A stretch of DNA of 64,000 bases. Origin: Rhodocyclales bacterium GT-UBC. GTDB lineage: Bacteria; Pseudomonadota; Gammaproteobacteria; Burkholderiales; Rhodocyclaceae. The stretch is from the NCBI GenBank assembly GCA_003583745.1, contig QXPY01000005.1:186001-250000 (forward strand), written 5' to 3'. The position numbers and the translations under genes are program-made. Below are positions 25,206-35,958 of this stretch, piece after piece (the first letter of the stretch is position 1; each line of letters starts with the position of its first letter). Under the pieces are notes generated by a model. That model had not been told where the DNA came from, searched no databases, and saw only the letters and a program-made list of their open reading frames with translations.

Positions 25206-26834
25206 ATGGGCAACCTGAAATCCTGGCGTGTAGCGACACGCATGCAACTTTTGGTCGGACTGACGCTACTCGGTCTGATCATTCTCTGCCTGACGGCGCT
25301 GGTCCAGCTCAAGTCGAGCATGCTGGAAGACCGCAAGCAAAAAACCCGCAACCTGGTCGAGGTCGGCCTCGGCATCATTGAACATCATCAAAAACTCGCG
25401 GCAGCCGGCAAGCTGTCCGAAGACGATGCCAAGGCTGCCGCTCGCGAAGCCTTGCGCAACCTGCGCTACGACAAATCCGATTATTTCTTCGTCATCGACA
25501 CCAACCACAAATATGTCCTGCTCCCCACCAAACCGGAAAATGAAGGCCAGGACAAGGGCAGCATGCAGGACGCCAACGGCAAGTACCTGATCCGCGATCT
25601 GGTCAGTGCCGGCAAGGCCGGCGGTGGCTTCGTCGAATACTGGTTCCCGAAGCCCGGCCAGCAACAAGCCGAGCCCAAGATCTCTTACGCCAACCTCTTT
25701 GCGCCCTGGAACTGGGTCATCGGTACCGGTATCTACATCGACGACATTGAACGCGAATACCGCGCCAATGCGCTGCTGCTTGGCGGCATTTCCGTTGCGC
25801 TGTTAATTGTCCTCAGTCTTCTGGGCTGGCAGGTCAGCGCCAGCGTGCTGCAACAACTCGGTGGCGAACCGAAGCTAGCCAGCGAAATCATGCATCGCGT
25901 TGCCAGCGGCGATCTGACATCGCAGCTATCCAGGGCACCCAATGGCAGCCTGTTGCACGCGCTGGAAGAAATGGTCAGTGCGCTGCGCAAACTGGTGACC
26001 GAAATCAACGACGATGCCAACAAGCTGGTCGCCAATGCCGAGCAGATCGCACGCGCCTCCGACGAAGTCACCCGCTCCGCCGAGCATCAGGCTGATTCGA
26101 CCTCGGCCATGGCTGCCGCCATCGAGGAACTGACCGTCAGTTCGAATCATATTTCGGACAGTGCCCGCGAAACGGCCCGCGAAACCACCGAGGCGGCCAA
26201 TCTGGCCAGCCAGGGAACCACCCGGGTCACGCAGGCTTCGCGCGCAATCCAGAAAATTTCGACCACGGTCTCCGATGCGTCGGGACGGATCCGAGTGCTC
26301 GAAGAACGGGCCAATCAGGTTTCCTCGATCGCCAACGTGATCAAGGACATTGCCGGACAGACCAACCTGCTGGCGCTCAATGCCGCCATCGAGGCAGCCC
26401 GCGCCGGCGAACAAGGTCGCGGCTTCGCTGTTGTCGCCGACGAAGTCCGCAAACTGGCCGAACGCACCTCATCGGCAACGCTGGAAATCGAAGCGACCAT
26501 CAGCGGTATCCAGAACGATACGATTGGCGCCGTGGAAGCCATGGATGCCGCCCTGCCGGAAGTGCAGGAGGGTGTCGAACTGGCCAATTCCGCCTCGGAA
26601 TCGCTGCAAGCCATTGAGGATGGTGCCCGTCGCACGCTCGGCCGGGTCGGCGAAGTGGCCGATGCCACCCAGGAGCAAAGTACGGCCAGTACGTTGATCG
26701 CCCAGCGCGTCGAGCAAATCGCCAACATGGTCGAGGAAACCACGGAAACCATTCGCGGCACGGCCACCTCGGCTCACCAGTTGGAAGTCATCGCCAACAA
26801 CCTCAAACAACAGATCGGCAAATTCCGCGTCTGA
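25206..26834 (+). CDS. Methyl-accepting chemotaxis protein with Cache sensor
   Basis: A 542-residue chemoreceptor: membrane helix (13-33), a single-Cache (sCache_2) periplasmic domain (about 40-185; [19 protein letters not shown] and [14 protein letters not shown]), second helix (189-209), a short HAMP (about 212-262) and a methyl-accepting domain with the hairpin tip [20 protein letters not shown]. It has no CheR-binding pentapeptide at the C-terminus. sCache_2 receptors commonly bind small organic acids. No che genes are in the window, so it is an orphan receptor feeding a pathway encoded elsewhere. Confidence 0.95.
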   Translation: MGNLKSWRVATRMQLLVGLTLLGLIILCLTALVQLKSSMLEDRKQKTRNLVEVGLGIIEHHQKLAAAGKLSEDDAKAAAREALRNLRYDKSDYFFVIDTNHKYVLLPTKPENEGQDKGSMQDANGKYLIRDLVSAGKAGGGFVEYWFPKPGQQQAEPKISYANLFAPWNWVIGTGIYIDDIEREYRANALLLGGISVALLIVLSLLGWQVSASVLQQLGGEPKLASEIMHRVASGDLTSQLSRAPNGSLLHALEEMVSALRKLVTEINDDANKLVANAEQIARASDEVTRSAEHQADSTSAMAAAIEELTVSSNHISDSARETARETTEAANLASQGTTRVTQASRAIQKISTTVSDASGRIRVLEERANQVSSIANVIKDIAGQTNLLALNAAIEAARAGEQGRGFAVVADEVRKLAERTSSATLEIEATISGIQNDTIGAVEAMDAALPEVQEGVELANSASESLQAIEDGARRTLGRVGEVADATQEQSTASTLIAQRVEQIANMVEETTETIRGTATSAHQLEVIANNLKQQIGKFRV

Positions 26835-26841
26835 CAATGAC

Positions 26842-26862
26842 GGGGCGGTCTACGATCGCCCC
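26842..26862. terminator. Weak hairpin between convergent MCP and murI genes
   Basis: GGGGCG (26842-26847) pairs with CGCCCC (26857-26862) over a 9-base loop. It lies just after the chemoreceptor stop. There is no T tract, so termination is uncertain. Confidence 0.3.
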
Positions 26863-26941
26863 TTCGCCTCTCCTTCGGCTCCTACCGGCATCGACGACAT
26901 ACCCTTTCCGCTTGCCAGGGACGTGTATTGCACCTTGGCTG

Positions 26942-27730
26942 CTAACGTGGTTCCCAATGCTCGATCGGCAGGGACTGGCCCCACAAACGCCGAACAACCG
27001 GCATCAACGTAGCGGGATTGCCGCTCGTCGCCAGTTGCAATTTGCCACTGCCGCCCCCCAGCACGCCCTTGCCCAGCAGCAAGCGCTCCAATTGCCTGGC
27101 AACCGGCTCACCCGTATCGAGCAAGCGCGCCCCTTCCGGCAAATAACGGGCAATCTCCCTGGCCACCCAGGGGTAATGTGTGCACCCCAGCACCACCACG
27201 TCGGTTTCGGCTTCGGCCAGCGGCGCCATGAAATTGGCAAGCAAGGCGGCAACCTCCGGACTATCCGGCCCGGCATGCTCAATGGTTTCAGCCAGGCCCG
27301 GGCAGGCCTGGCTGACGACACGCAAATGCGCGGCATGAGTGCTGACCAAGCGCTGGAAACGTTCGCTCTGCAGTGTCCGGGTGGTTGCCAGAACACCGAT
27401 TGCCCCGCGCTTGGACAGCGCAGCAGCCGGCTTGACCCCCGGCTCGACGGCAACGATGGGTAAGGCGCTGGACGCACGAATCGCCTCCGCCGCCGCCGCC
27501 GTTGCCGTATTACAGGCGATGACCAGCGCCTTTGCCCCACGCCGCGCCAAGGCTTCGGCAATCAAGACGCCGCGTTCGCGAAGAAAGGTCTCCGGACGAT
27601 CCCCGTAAGGCAGGAAGCGCGTATCAGCAAAATAAAAGAAGTCTTCCTGAGGCAGACGCTGCCGCAAAGCGCGCAACACCGTCAGCCCCCCCAGGCCCGA
27701 GTCAAATACCGCGACAGGTTGTGAGTTCAA
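26942..27730 (-). CDS. murI: Glutamate racemase
   Basis: A 262-residue cytoplasmic enzyme that interconverts L- and D-glutamate for peptidoglycan synthesis. Both catalytic cysteines are present: Cys73 (IACNTATAAA) and Cys183 (LGCTHYPWV), with the substrate motifs DSGLGGLTV at 10-18 and PYGDR at 41-45. The start codon appears to be TTG at 27730; no independent ribosome site is seen. A small upstream reading frame overlaps this start by 29 bp, so translation may be coupled to it. Confidence 0.95.
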   Translation of the reverse strand: MNSQPVAVFDSGLGGLTVLRALRQRLPQEDFFYFADTRFLPYGDRPETFLRERGVLIAEALARRGAKALVIACNTATAAAAEAIRASSALPIVAVEPGVKPAAALSKRGAIGVLATTRTLQSERFQRLVSTHAAHLRVVSQACPGLAETIEHAGPDSPEVAALLANFMAPLAEAETDVVVLGCTHYPWVAREIARYLPEGARLLDTGEPVARQLERLLLGKGVLGGGSGKLQLATSGNPATLMPVVRRLWGQSLPIEHWEPR

Positions 27731-27863
27731 TCAAGATCCCGAACAAATCAATGGCCACCACCTGCGCCACCTTCCGGTCGCCGGCCAGGGCGTACTTCTC
27801 CGCCAATCCACAACTCATGACGCATGATACGAAGGTGAGCACCACGAACACACCAAGTGACAT
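27702..27863 (-). CDS. Small ORF upstream of murI, possible 53-residue membrane protein
   Basis: An ATG at 27863 with GAGG about 10 bases upstream opens a 53-residue frame starting MSLGVFVVLTFVSCVMSCG and stopping inside the murI start region. It has one hydrophobic N-terminal segment (3-17) and four Cys residues. It lies 12 bp after the 173-residue hypothetical gene and overlaps murI, which lacks its own ribosome site, so it could couple translation. The later part has a faint resemblance to MrpF-type antiporter subunits, which is not enough to name it. It may be non-functional. Confidence 0.4.
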   Translation of the reverse strand: MSLGVFVVLTFVSCVMSCGLAEKYALAGDRKVAQVVAIDLFGILIELTTCRGI

Positions 27864-27875
27864 GTCCGCACTGCC

Positions 27876-28397
27876 TCATTCCGATAACTCCGGACTGGCA
27901 AATCCATTTTCCATCCAGCGCTGAGCAATGGCGTTATTCAATTTAAAGCCAGCCGAAACACGCACGGCAGCCAGCGGCTCGCCGAATGCGTCGCAGGCAC
28001 CCAAAACGGCATGGGGCTCGTACTCGTCCGGCACGATGTCCAACGTGATCGTCACCCGCCCTTCTGCCCCGTTCAAAGTCAATTTCTTGTGTAGCAAGGC
28101 ATGGCGTTGATGTTCATGTCGCCGCAGCACCTCCGTCGCAGTTTTCACCAGTGTCAGGAAGGCCGGGGCATCGAGCGGTTTGGGATTTTTTTTGTCACGC
28201 CCCATGGTCCACGGGCCAACCAGGGCCGGTTCGGTCTCGCCATCCTTGATCATCGCGACCGCCCAGCCTTCATCGTCTTCGTTCTTGATGATGCGTGCAG
28301 TCCAACCTTGGCTGTACCACCAATGCGGCTCGTTGATAACAAGCGGCACCGCTGAATCTTCTGTTTCTGAATCGAGGTCTGGGTTCATCCTCAACAT
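27876..28397 (-). CDS. Hypothetical protein, 173 residues
   Basis: A soluble, acidic protein without signal peptide or helices in the membrane. The visible blocks are WWYSQGWTARIIKNEDDEGW (about 26-45), GPWTMGRDKKNPKPLD, and a C-terminal GFKLNNAIAQRWMENGF. GGAGGGGG precedes ATG 28397 with 9-base spacing; ATG 28388 is an alternative. I recognise no family. It is the first gene of a probable unit with a small ORF and murI, and sits next to the icd terminator. Confidence 0.75.
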   Translation of the reverse strand: MLRMNPDLDSETEDSAVPLVINEPHWWYSQGWTARIIKNEDDEGWAVAMIKDGETEPALVGPWTMGRDKKNPKPLDAPAFLTLVKTATEVLRRHEHQRHALLHKKLTLNGAEGRVTITLDIVPDEYEPHAVLGACDAFGEPLAAVRVSAGFKLNNAIAQRWMENGFASPELSE

Positions 28398-28454
28398 TGT
28401 ACTGCGCCCCCTCCGCTAAAAATCCTTCCTCGGCGAATCGGGCAACCCACCATG

Positions 28455-28476
28455 AAAAAGCCCCCGCAAGGGGGCT
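28455..28476 (-). terminator. Rho-independent terminator of icd
   Basis: AGCCCCC (28459-28465) and GGGGGCT (28470-28476) pair around GCAA; on the minus strand the stem is followed by TTTTT. It lies about 26 bp after the icd stop. Confidence 0.85.
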
Positions 28477-28501
28477 GGCAAAATATCGTGAAACACCTGT
28501 C

Positions 28502-29743
28502 TTATAGACGTGCAATCATCGCGTCGCCAAACTCCGAGCACGAAAGCTCATCGGCACCGTCCATCAAGCGAGCAAAATCATAGGTCACTTTGCGCTCGCC
28601 TATCGTCGCCTCCATTGCCTTGACGACCAGGTTCGCCGCCTCTTTCCAGCCCAGATGGCGCAACATCATTTCGGCCGAGAGAATCAGCGAACCAGGATTC
28701 ACCTTGTCCAGACCGGCATATTTCGGCGCCGTGCCATGCGTCGCCTCGAAACAGGCATATTGCTCGGAAATATTGGCTCCGGGGGCAATCCCTATACCGC
28801 CGACCTGGGCCGCCAGGGCATCGGAAATATAGTCGCCGTTCAGATTGGTCGTAGCAATCACGTCGTAGTCGGCAGGGCGGAGCAAGACCTGCTGCAGGAA
28901 AGCATCGGCGATCGCATCCTTGATCACGATTTCGCGGCCGGTATTCGGGTTCACCAGCATGCACCACGGCCCGTCGTCGATCTGCTCGGCCCCGAATTCA
29001 TCGCGCGCGAGCTGGTAGGCGACATCGCGGAACAATCCTTCGGTGAATTTCATGATATTGCCTTTATGCACTATCGTCACCGACTTGCGATCGTGCTTGA
29101 TGGCGTACTGGATCGCAGACCGAATCAGGCGAGTACTGCCTTCGATCGAAATGGGCTTGACCCCGATACCGGAGGTTTCCGGAAAGCGGATTTTCCTTAT
29201 GCCCATTTCCTTCTGCAGGAATTCAATGACCTTGCGGGCACCCTCACTCTGCGCCGGCCACTCGACGCCCGCATAGATATCCTCGGTGTTCTCGCGGAAA
29301 ATCACCATATTGGTCAATTCCGGATTTTTCAGCGGTGACGGAACGCCCTTGAAATAGCGTACCGGACGAACGCACTGGAACAGATCAAGCTCCTGGCGCA
29401 AAGCCACATTGAGCGAGCGAATACCGCCGCCAACCGGCGTTGTCATCGGCCCTTTGATCGAGACCGAATATTCCTTGAGCGCATCGAAGGTTTCCTGCGG
29501 GAACCATTCATCCGGACCATACAGACGCGTCGACTTTTCGCCGGCATAAACCTCCATCCAGTGAATTTTCCGGGCACCGCCATAAGCCTTGGCAACCGCA
29601 GCGTCAATGACCTTGATCATGACTGGCGTGACGTCGATACCGACCCCGTCGCCCTCGATGAACGGAATGATCGGATTGTCCGGCGTCGGCTGCCCGGGAA
29701 CGATCTTCTGACCACCTTGCGGAACCTTGATGTGAGATGCCAT
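28502..29743 (-). CDS. icd: NADP-dependent isocitrate dehydrogenase, dimeric type
   Basis: A 413-residue TCA-cycle enzyme converting isocitrate to 2-oxoglutarate and CO2 with NADP. The substrate/phosphorylation loop [14 protein letters not shown] is intact with Ser110 at the position of E. coli Ser113, so it should be inhibited by AceK phosphorylation. The HGTAPKYAG motif with Lys-Tyr indicates NADP preference. ATG 29743 with GGAG upstream is preferred to a GTG two codons earlier. It is separated from the monomeric isozyme by a terminator and has its own terminator downstream. Confidence 0.96.
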   Translation of the reverse strand: MASHIKVPQGGQKIVPGQPTPDNPIIPFIEGDGVGIDVTPVMIKVIDAAVAKAYGGARKIHWMEVYAGEKSTRLYGPDEWFPQETFDALKEYSVSIKGPMTTPVGGGIRSLNVALRQELDLFQCVRPVRYFKGVPSPLKNPELTNMVIFRENTEDIYAGVEWPAQSEGARKVIEFLQKEMGIRKIRFPETSGIGVKPISIEGSTRLIRSAIQYAIKHDRKSVTIVHKGNIMKFTEGLFRDVAYQLARDEFGAEQIDDGPWCMLVNPNTGREIVIKDAIADAFLQQVLLRPADYDVIATTNLNGDYISDALAAQVGGIGIAPGANISEQYACFEATHGTAPKYAGLDKVNPGSLILSAEMMLRHLGWKEAANLVVKAMEATIGERKVTYDFARLMDGADELSCSEFGDAMIARL

Positions 29744-29922
29744 ATCCACTCCATGTCTGTAATTGGACGAGTTTTCCTGCGTCGAATCCCTTGCCGGAAA
29801 AGCCTGGCCAAGGGCATGGCTGATGATTATGCGGTAAAAGCAAAGCCGCTGTCAGCCGAAAAGAAGACCGATCAACCCGGGGAAAACCCCCGCCTCCCCC
29901 AAGACAAGCAAGAAGTCCGGCA

Positions 29923-29956
29923 CAAAAAAAAACGAAGCCCGTGCGGGCTTCGTTTT
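29923..29956 (-). terminator. Rho-independent terminator of monomeric isocitrate dehydrogenase gene
   Basis: AACGAAGCCC (29931-29940) and GGGCTTCGTT (29945-29954) form a 10-bp stem with loop GTGC. On the minus strand a run of T follows. The stem also has TTTT on the plus side, so it may act in both directions. Confidence 0.88.
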
Positions 29957-30013
29957 AATCGTACGATCAGACCACCGACGCGCCGAGAAGCGGCCGGCGG
30001 ACGATCGAGTCGA

Positions 30014-32251
30014 TCAGGCCTGGGCGGCTTTCAAGGCTGCATTGAAAGTCGGGCTCGGGCGCATGATGGCCTTGCACTTGTCCGCATCAGCCTTGTAATA
30101 GCCACCGATATCCGCCGGCTTCCCTTGTACGGTCTTCATTTCGGCAACAATTTGCGCCTCGTTGTCGGTCAGGGTTTTGGCCAATGGAGCGAAATGCGCG
30201 GCAAGCTCCTTGTCCTCGCCTTGCGCGGCCAGTTCTTGAGCCCAGTACATGGCCAAATAGAACTGCGAACCACGATTATCCAGCTCACCCGTCTTCGGGG
30301 ACGGCGACTTGTTGTTGTCCAACAGCTTGCCGGTTGCCGCATCGAGTGTCTTGGCCAACAGCACGGCGCGCTTATTGCCGTCCTTGATGCCTTGCTCTTC
30401 GAGCGAAACGGCAAGAGCCAGGAACTCGCCCAGCGAATCCCAACGCAGATGGTTTTCCTGGGTCAGTTGCTGCACGTGCTTCGGAGCCGAACCACCGGCA
30501 CCGGTTTCGTACATGCCACCACCATTCATCAGCGGCACAATCGACAACATCTTGGCCGAGGTTCCCAGTTCCATGATCGGGAACAGGTCGGTCAGATAAT
30601 CGCGCAGGATGTTGCCGGTCACCGAAATGGTATCGAGACCGCGCACGACGCGCTCCAGCGTGAAACGCATGGCGCGAACCTGCGACATGATCTTGATTTC
30701 GAGGCCGGTGGTATCGTGATCCTTGAGGTAGGTTTCGACTTTCTTGATCAGTTCGGCTTCATGCGGACGATAGGGATCGAGCCAGAAGACGGCCGGCATG
30801 CCGGATTGACGGGCGCGGGTTACAGCCAGCTTGACCCAATCGCGGATCGGTGCATCCTTGACTTGGCACATGCGCCAAATGTCGCCAGCTTCGACATTCT
30901 GCGTCAGCAATACTTCGCCGGTATCGATATCGACGATGTTGGCAATACCGTCTTCGGCAATTTCGAAGGTCTTGTCGTGCGAGCCGTATTCCTCGGCCTG
31001 CTGTGCCATCAGACCGACATTCGGCACGGTACCCATGGTCTTCGGATCGAAGTTGCCATGCCACTTGCAGAAGTTGATCATTTCTTGATAAATGCGGGCG
31101 AAGGTCGATTCCGGCATAACGCACTTGGAGTCGTACTGCTTGCCATCGGCACCCCACATTTTGCCGCCTTGACGGATCATGGCCGGCATCGAGGCGTCAA
31201 CAATAATGTCGTTGGGCGAATGGAAATTGGTGATGCCCTTGGCTGAGTCGACCATGGCGAGACGCGGACGATGCTCTTGGCAAGCATGCAGGTCGCGGAT
31301 GATCTCGTCGCGCTTAGACTCAGGCAACTGCTTGATCTTCTCGTAGAGATCGACCATGCCATTATTGACGTTGATGCCCAGTTCGGCAAAAGTCTTGGCG
31401 TGCTTCTCGAAGGCATCCTTGTAATAGATCTTGACGCAGTGGCCAAAGACGATGGGGTGAGAAACCTTCATCATCGTCGCCTTGACGTGCAGCGAGAACA
31501 GAATGCCGGACTCGCGGCAATCTTCCAGTTCCTGCTCGTAGAAATCGCAAAGCGCCTTCTTACTCATGAACATGGAGTCGATGATCTCGCCGGCCAGCAA
31601 CTTGACCTCGGGTTTGAGGACGGTGCTCTTGCCGCCCTTGGCGATCAGCTCCATGCGTACGCGACGCGCCTTGTCCAGCGTCATCGATTTTTCGCCATGG
31701 TAGAAGTCGCCATGATGCATGTGCGAAACATGGGTCTGCGACCATTGCTTCCACTCGCCCATGGAATGCGGATGCTTTTTCGCGTAGTTCTTGACGGCAC
31801 CAGGTGCGCGGCGATCGGAATTGCCTTCGCGCAACACTGGATTGACGGCAGAACCGAGGCACTTGCCAAAACGGGCCTTAAGCGCCTTTTCCTCTTCGGT
31901 GTTGGCCATTTCCGGATAATCCGGGACCTTGTAACCCTTTTCCTGCAATTCCTTGATACAGGCCTTCAGCTGCGCGACGGAAGCCGAGATGTTCGGCAGC
32001 TTGATGATGTTGGTTTCCGGCAGCAGGCATTTCTTGCCCAGCTCGCCCAGGGTGTTCGGAACACGCTGTTCTTCGGTCAGGAATTCGGGGAATTCGGCGA
32101 GGACGCGGGCCGATACGGAGATGTCGGCCTTCTCGATTTCGATCCCGGCCGGTGCGGTGAAGGTGCGGATGATGGGCAGAAAGGAACAGGTGGCCAACAG
32201 CGGCGCCTCATCCGTAAGTGTGTAAATGATTTTTGACTTTCCGTCAGCCAT
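30014..32251 (-). CDS. NADP-dependent isocitrate dehydrogenase, monomeric type
   Basis: A 745-residue single-chain isocitrate dehydrogenase, the normal size of the IDH-II family (Azotobacter, Corynebacterium, Vibrio). Recognisable blocks are [20 protein letters not shown] at the N-terminus, [20 protein letters not shown] (about 133-152) and [16 protein letters not shown]. It carries out the same reaction as icd but is unrelated in sequence and is not an AceK substrate. ATG 32251 has a GGGGG ribosome site; an upstream extension is rejected. It is transcribed away from aceK and, after a terminator, towards icd. Confidence 0.96.
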   Translation of the reverse strand: MADGKSKIIYTLTDEAPLLATCSFLPIIRTFTAPAGIEIEKADISVSARVLAEFPEFLTEEQRVPNTLGELGKKCLLPETNIIKLPNISASVAQLKACIKELQEKGYKVPDYPEMANTEEEKALKARFGKCLGSAVNPVLREGNSDRRAPGAVKNYAKKHPHSMGEWKQWSQTHVSHMHHGDFYHGEKSMTLDKARRVRMELIAKGGKSTVLKPEVKLLAGEIIDSMFMSKKALCDFYEQELEDCRESGILFSLHVKATMMKVSHPIVFGHCVKIYYKDAFEKHAKTFAELGINVNNGMVDLYEKIKQLPESKRDEIIRDLHACQEHRPRLAMVDSAKGITNFHSPNDIIVDASMPAMIRQGGKMWGADGKQYDSKCVMPESTFARIYQEMINFCKWHGNFDPKTMGTVPNVGLMAQQAEEYGSHDKTFEIAEDGIANIVDIDTGEVLLTQNVEAGDIWRMCQVKDAPIRDWVKLAVTRARQSGMPAVFWLDPYRPHEAELIKKVETYLKDHDTTGLEIKIMSQVRAMRFTLERVVRGLDTISVTGNILRDYLTDLFPIMELGTSAKMLSIVPLMNGGGMYETGAGGSAPKHVQQLTQENHLRWDSLGEFLALAVSLEEQGIKDGNKRAVLLAKTLDAATGKLLDNNKSPSPKTGELDNRGSQFYLAMYWAQELAAQGEDKELAAHFAPLAKTLTDNEAQIVAEMKTVQGKPADIGGYYKADADKCKAIMRPSPTFNAALKAAQA

Positions 32252-32407
32252 GCTACCCCCTTCAAATAGGATTAATTTACGCGGGCTGACTTTATAGCTC
32301 AGCCCCCTTGCGCCATGCTTACAAGACACGAAACCTGAGGAGTTTCGTTCGCCGGAGCGTTTCAGTCAATGGTGACGTTATGGCCGGCCGGCCGCGGTAT
32401 GCCCGGA

Positions 32408-32416
32408 TGCTAGAAT
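32408..32416 (+). promoter_or_regulatory. Extended -10 promoter of aceK
   Basis: TGCTAGAAT combines the TG extension with a TAGAAT hexamer, 24 bases before the aceK ATG. No -35 is recognised. Similar sites precede the LivK-like and TPR genes. Confidence 0.45.
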
Positions 32417-32440
32417 TTCCGGCATGACACGGAGACAAAA

Positions 32441-34213
32441 ATGAAGATTTCGGTCGGACTCTACGGCACGAATGCTCAGCAGATTGCGCAAGCCCTGATC
32501 CAGGGATTCGACAAGCACTACTCGCTGTTTCGCCAAACCAGCCAGGCGGCGAGGACACGCTTCGAACAGGGCGACTGGCTGGGCGTGCATCAGGCCGTCA
32601 AGGCGCGTATCCGGTTTTACGACGACCGCGTCGACGAGTGCGTCGAACGCCTGCACCGCGAATTCGATGCCGGCCATATCGACCAACCGACCTGGCAGCA
32701 GATCAAGCTGCTCTATATCGGCCTGCTGCTCAACCACAAGCAGCCGGAACTGGCCGAAACATTCTTCAACTCCGTCACCACCAAGATCCTGCACCGCAAC
32801 TACTTCCGCAACGACTTCATCTTCGTCCGGCCGACGGTGTCGACCGAGAACATCGAAGCCGATACCGACCCGACCTATCGCAGCTATTACGCCAAGACCG
32901 ACGGCTTGCGCGGCGCCATCCGCAGTATCGTCACGGATTTCGGCTGGCAGCGCCCGTTTGTTGACCTGACGCGGGATATCGAGCGCGTCTATCGCACCAT
33001 CCAGCGCTTCGTCGGCGAATTGCCGCGGCGGGAAGTGAATTTCCAGATCCAGGTGCTGTCCTCCGCCTTTTATCGCAACAAGGCGGCCTACATCATCGGC
33101 AAGGCGATCAACGGTCCGACCGAGTACCCGTTTGCCATCCCGGTGCTACACGATGAAAACGGTGGCCTGTATCTCGACACCATATTGCTCGACGCCTGGC
33201 GGATCGGCCTGCTTTTCTCGCTCTCCCGCGCCTATTTCATGGTCGACATGGAAGTGCCTTCCGGTTACGTCCAGTTCCTGCGCGCCATCATGCCCAACAA
33301 GCCACGCTCCGAGATCTACATCATGCTCGGCCTCGGCAAGCAGGGCAAAACCATGTTCTTTCGCGACTTCATCTACCACCTGCATCACTCGGAAGACCGC
33401 TTCATCATGGCCCCCGGCATTCGCGGCCTGGTCATGCTGGTTTTTACGCTGCCTTCCTACCCCTACGTCTTCAAGCTGATCAAGGACGTTTTCGGCGCCT
33501 CGAAGAACATGGACCGCGCCACTGTCAAAAAGAAGTTCATGCTGGTCAAGCAGGTGGACCGGGTCGGGCGCATGGCCGATACGCTGGAGTTTTCCAACGT
33601 GATGTTCCCGCTCGAACGCTTCGACGACGAGGTGCTCCGGGAACTCGAAAAACTGGCCCCGGACTGTTACGAGATCGATGGCGACCAGTTGATCATCAAG
33701 CATATTTATATCGAACGGCGGATGGAACCGCTTAACATGCATCTCGACCGGATGGAGCGCAGCAACAACATCGAAGGCCTGGAGCACGCCATCAAGGAAT
33801 ACGGCAACGCCATCCGTGAACTTGCGCAGGCCAACATTTTCCCGGGCGACATGCTGTGGAAGAACTTCGGCGTCACCCGCTACGGTCGCGTCGTTTTCTA
33901 CGACTACGACGAAATCGAATACATGACCGACTGCAATTTTCGCCGCATCCCGCCAGCTCCAGACTTTGAAACCGAGATGTCAGGCGAAGTCTGGTATGCC
34001 GTCGCCAAGAACGATATCTTCCCTGAAGAGTTCGCCACCTTCCTGCTGGCCTCCCCCGTACTGCGCAAGGTTTTCCACAAGTATCACAAGGACCTGCTGT
34101 CGCCCGGATTCTGGCAGACGGCACAACAGAAGATACGCGACGGTCACGTCGAGGATTTCTTCCCCTACCCGGAAGCATTGCGTTTCTGCAATACGAGACC
34201 GGAAGAAGACTAA
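32441..34213 (+). CDS. aceK: Isocitrate dehydrogenase kinase/phosphatase
   Basis: A 590-residue bifunctional enzyme that phosphorylates and dephosphorylates the dimeric isocitrate dehydrogenase, steering isocitrate to the glyoxylate shunt. Family blocks are RFYDDRVDECVERL (near 60-75), HEDRF-like ATP-site region at 'HHSEDRFIMAPGIRGLVMLVF' (split: HHSEDRFIMAPG then IRGLVMLVF) and DYDEIEYMTDCNFR (about 488-501). Full length for the family (about 570-600). ATG follows GGAGACAAAA. No aceA or aceB is in the window. It is divergent from the monomeric enzyme. Confidence 0.97.
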   Translation: MKISVGLYGTNAQQIAQALIQGFDKHYSLFRQTSQAARTRFEQGDWLGVHQAVKARIRFYDDRVDECVERLHREFDAGHIDQPTWQQIKLLYIGLLLNHKQPELAETFFNSVTTKILHRNYFRNDFIFVRPTVSTENIEADTDPTYRSYYAKTDGLRGAIRSIVTDFGWQRPFVDLTRDIERVYRTIQRFVGELPRREVNFQIQVLSSAFYRNKAAYIIGKAINGPTEYPFAIPVLHDENGGLYLDTILLDAWRIGLLFSLSRAYFMVDMEVPSGYVQFLRAIMPNKPRSEIYIMLGLGKQGKTMFFRDFIYHLHHSEDRFIMAPGIRGLVMLVFTLPSYPYVFKLIKDVFGASKNMDRATVKKKFMLVKQVDRVGRMADTLEFSNVMFPLERFDDEVLRELEKLAPDCYEIDGDQLIIKHIYIERRMEPLNMHLDRMERSNNIEGLEHAIKEYGNAIRELAQANIFPGDMLWKNFGVTRYGRVVFYDYDEIEYMTDCNFRRIPPAPDFETEMSGEVWYAVAKNDIFPEEFATFLLASPVLRKVFHKYHKDLLSPGFWQTAQQKIRDGHVEDFFPYPEALRFCNTRPEED

Positions 34214-34222
34214 GCAGCAAAA

Positions 34223-34250
34223 AACAAAGGCCGCAAACGCGGCCTTTGTT
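34223..34250. terminator. Bidirectional terminator between aceK and dut
   Basis: A 12-bp stem with arms 34223-34234 and 34239-34250 and an AAAC loop: AAAGGCCGC pairs with GCGGCCTTT, extended by flanking A/T pairs. It lies between convergent genes and has T-rich flanks for both directions. Confidence 0.88.
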
Positions 34251-34270
34251 CATTAGATTGTCCGCCGCGT

Positions 34271-34720
34271 TCAGGCGTGACCGGTACTGCCAAAGCCGCC
34301 GACGCCCCGGTCGCTGGCATCGAACTCATCGACCACGTTGAAGCCGACCTGCAGCACCGGCACGATGATCAATTGCGCAATGCGATCCAGCGGATTCAAG
34401 GTAAAGCTCTCGTGACCGCGGTTCCATACCGACACCATCAACTCGCCCTGGTAATCACTGTCAATCAGTCCGACCAGATTGCCCAACACAATGCCGTGTT
34501 TGTGACCCAGGCCCGAACGGGGCAGGATCATCGCCGCCAGGCCAGGATCGGCCAGGTGGATCGCCATGCCGGTCGGCACCAGCGTGGTTTGGCCCGGCGC
34601 CACATGCAGCGGCGCCTCGATGCAGGCACGCAGGTCGAGACCGGCCGAACCGGGCGTGGCGTAATGCGGCGGGTTGTCGCGCAGGCGGTTGTCGAGGATT
34701 TTTACGTCAATACGATGCAT
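34271..34720 (-). CDS. dut: dUTP diphosphatase
   Basis: A 149-residue trimeric dUTPase that hydrolyses dUTP to dUMP, keeping uracil out of DNA and supplying thymidylate synthesis. The five family motifs are visible: AGLDLRA (motif 1), [11 protein letters not shown] (2), [11 protein letters not shown] (3), [13 protein letters not shown] (4) and a C-terminal [10 protein letters not shown] (5), which closes over the substrate. Its ATG overlaps the coaBC stop (TGATG), so the genes are coupled, as is common in proteobacteria. Confidence 0.97.
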   Translation of the reverse strand: MHRIDVKILDNRLRDNPPHYATPGSAGLDLRACIEAPLHVAPGQTTLVPTGMAIHLADPGLAAMILPRSGLGHKHGIVLGNLVGLIDSDYQGELMVSVWNRGHESFTLNPLDRIAQLIIVPVLQVGFNVVDEFDASDRGVGGFGSTGHA

Positions 34721-35910
34721 CAGAGTTTTCCTGTCAAATGGGCAATATGTTCAATCAACTGGCGGGCCAATATCGATTTCGGCGCCGGCGTCAGCGGATG
34801 TACGCCGGCATCGTCGAACAAGACGAGCCGGTTGTCGTCGCCACCAAAACCATCCTGAATCAGGTTGCCGGCAATCAGCGGCACCTTCTTCTTGCGCCGC
34901 TTGTTCTGGGCGTACTCCTCCAGATTCCGGCTTTCCGCCGCGAAGCCAACGCAGAACGGCGCATTCGGGAGCGCAGCAACTTCGGCGAGGATATCCGGAT
35001 TTTCAACCAGTTCGATCGGCGGCATGCCGCCGTTGTCCTTCTTCAATTTATGCTCGGCCGAATTGGCCACCCGGTAGTCGGCCACCGCCGCGACGCCAAT
35101 GAAAATATCGGCATCGGCAGCCCGGGCCATTACGGCAGCATGCATGTCCAGCGCGCTACGCACCGGTATCCGCTCGACGCCTTGCGGCGGGTCGAAGGCG
35201 ACCGGGCCGGAAACCAGGGTCACTTCGGCACCAGCCTGCCGGGCGGCGCGGGCCACGGCGTAACCCATGCGACCGGAAGACAGATTGGTAATCCCCCGCA
35301 CCGGATCGATGGCCTCGAAAGTCGGCCCGGCAGTCATCACCAGCTTCTTACCGGCCAGCACCTTCGGCGCAAAAAAGGCCAGAACCTCCTCGACGATCTC
35401 CTCCGGTTCCAACATGCGGCCGGCGCCCACTTCGCCGCAGGCCTGCTCACCGCTGGCTGGGCCGATGATTTTGACGCCGTCCTCCGCCAGGCGCGCGACA
35501 TTGCGCCGGGTTGCCGGGTTTTCCCACATTTGCAGGTTCATGGCCGGCGCCACCAGCAACGGACAGGTCCGGGCCAGAACCATGGTCGCCAGCAGGTCAT
35601 CCGCCAGCCCATTGGCGATCCGGGCGAGGAAATCGGCCGAAGCCGGCGCAATGAGGATCAGGTCGGCCTGTCGCGACAAATCGATATGCGCCATCGCGTT
35701 CGGCATCCGCTCATCCCACTGGTCGGCAAATACCGGCTTGCCGGAAAGTGCCTGAAACGTTGTGGTCGTCACGAAATGAGTCGCCCCCGCCGTCATGGCG
35801 ACTTGCACGTCGGCGCCCTGCTTGCCGAGCAGGCGAACCAGTTCGGCTGCCTTATATGCAGCGATACCGCCGGTAACCCCCAGGACGATACGCTTACCCT
35901 GTAATTCCAT
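34720..35910 (-). CDS. coaBC: Bifunctional phosphopantothenoylcysteine decarboxylase/synthase
   Basis: A 396-residue fused coenzyme A enzyme. The N-terminal flavoprotein CoaC half (1-190) has [16 protein letters not shown], the His of AHIDLS, and [13 protein letters not shown]. The CoaB half (from about 190) starts [19 protein letters not shown] and holds the CTP site and dimer region. It joins cysteine to phosphopantothenate and then decarboxylates it. ATG 35910 is preferred to one two codons upstream (35916). It is divergent from radC with about 48 bp between them and upstream of dut. Confidence 0.96.
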   Translation of the reverse strand: MELQGKRIVLGVTGGIAAYKAAELVRLLGKQGADVQVAMTAGATHFVTTTTFQALSGKPVFADQWDERMPNAMAHIDLSRQADLILIAPASADFLARIANGLADDLLATMVLARTCPLLVAPAMNLQMWENPATRRNVARLAEDGVKIIGPASGEQACGEVGAGRMLEPEEIVEEVLAFFAPKVLAGKKLVMTAGPTFEAIDPVRGITNLSSGRMGYAVARAARQAGAEVTLVSGPVAFDPPQGVERIPVRSALDMHAAVMARAADADIFIGVAAVADYRVANSAEHKLKKDNGGMPPIELVENPDILAEVAALPNAPFCVGFAAESRNLEEYAQNKRRKKKVPLIAGNLIQDGFGGDDNRLVLFDDAGVHPLTPAPKSILARQLIEHIAHLTGKL

Positions 35911-35958
35911 TGTCATTCCAACTAGAATATGTTCCTTGCCAATTCTACTGGAAATAGC

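Noticed and set aside
32281..32310. Hairpin GGGCTGA/TCAGCCC in the leader of the monomeric isocitrate dehydrogenase gene
   Set aside because: A 7-bp stem with 9-base loop and no known riboswitch features; position fits a leader but function is not supported.
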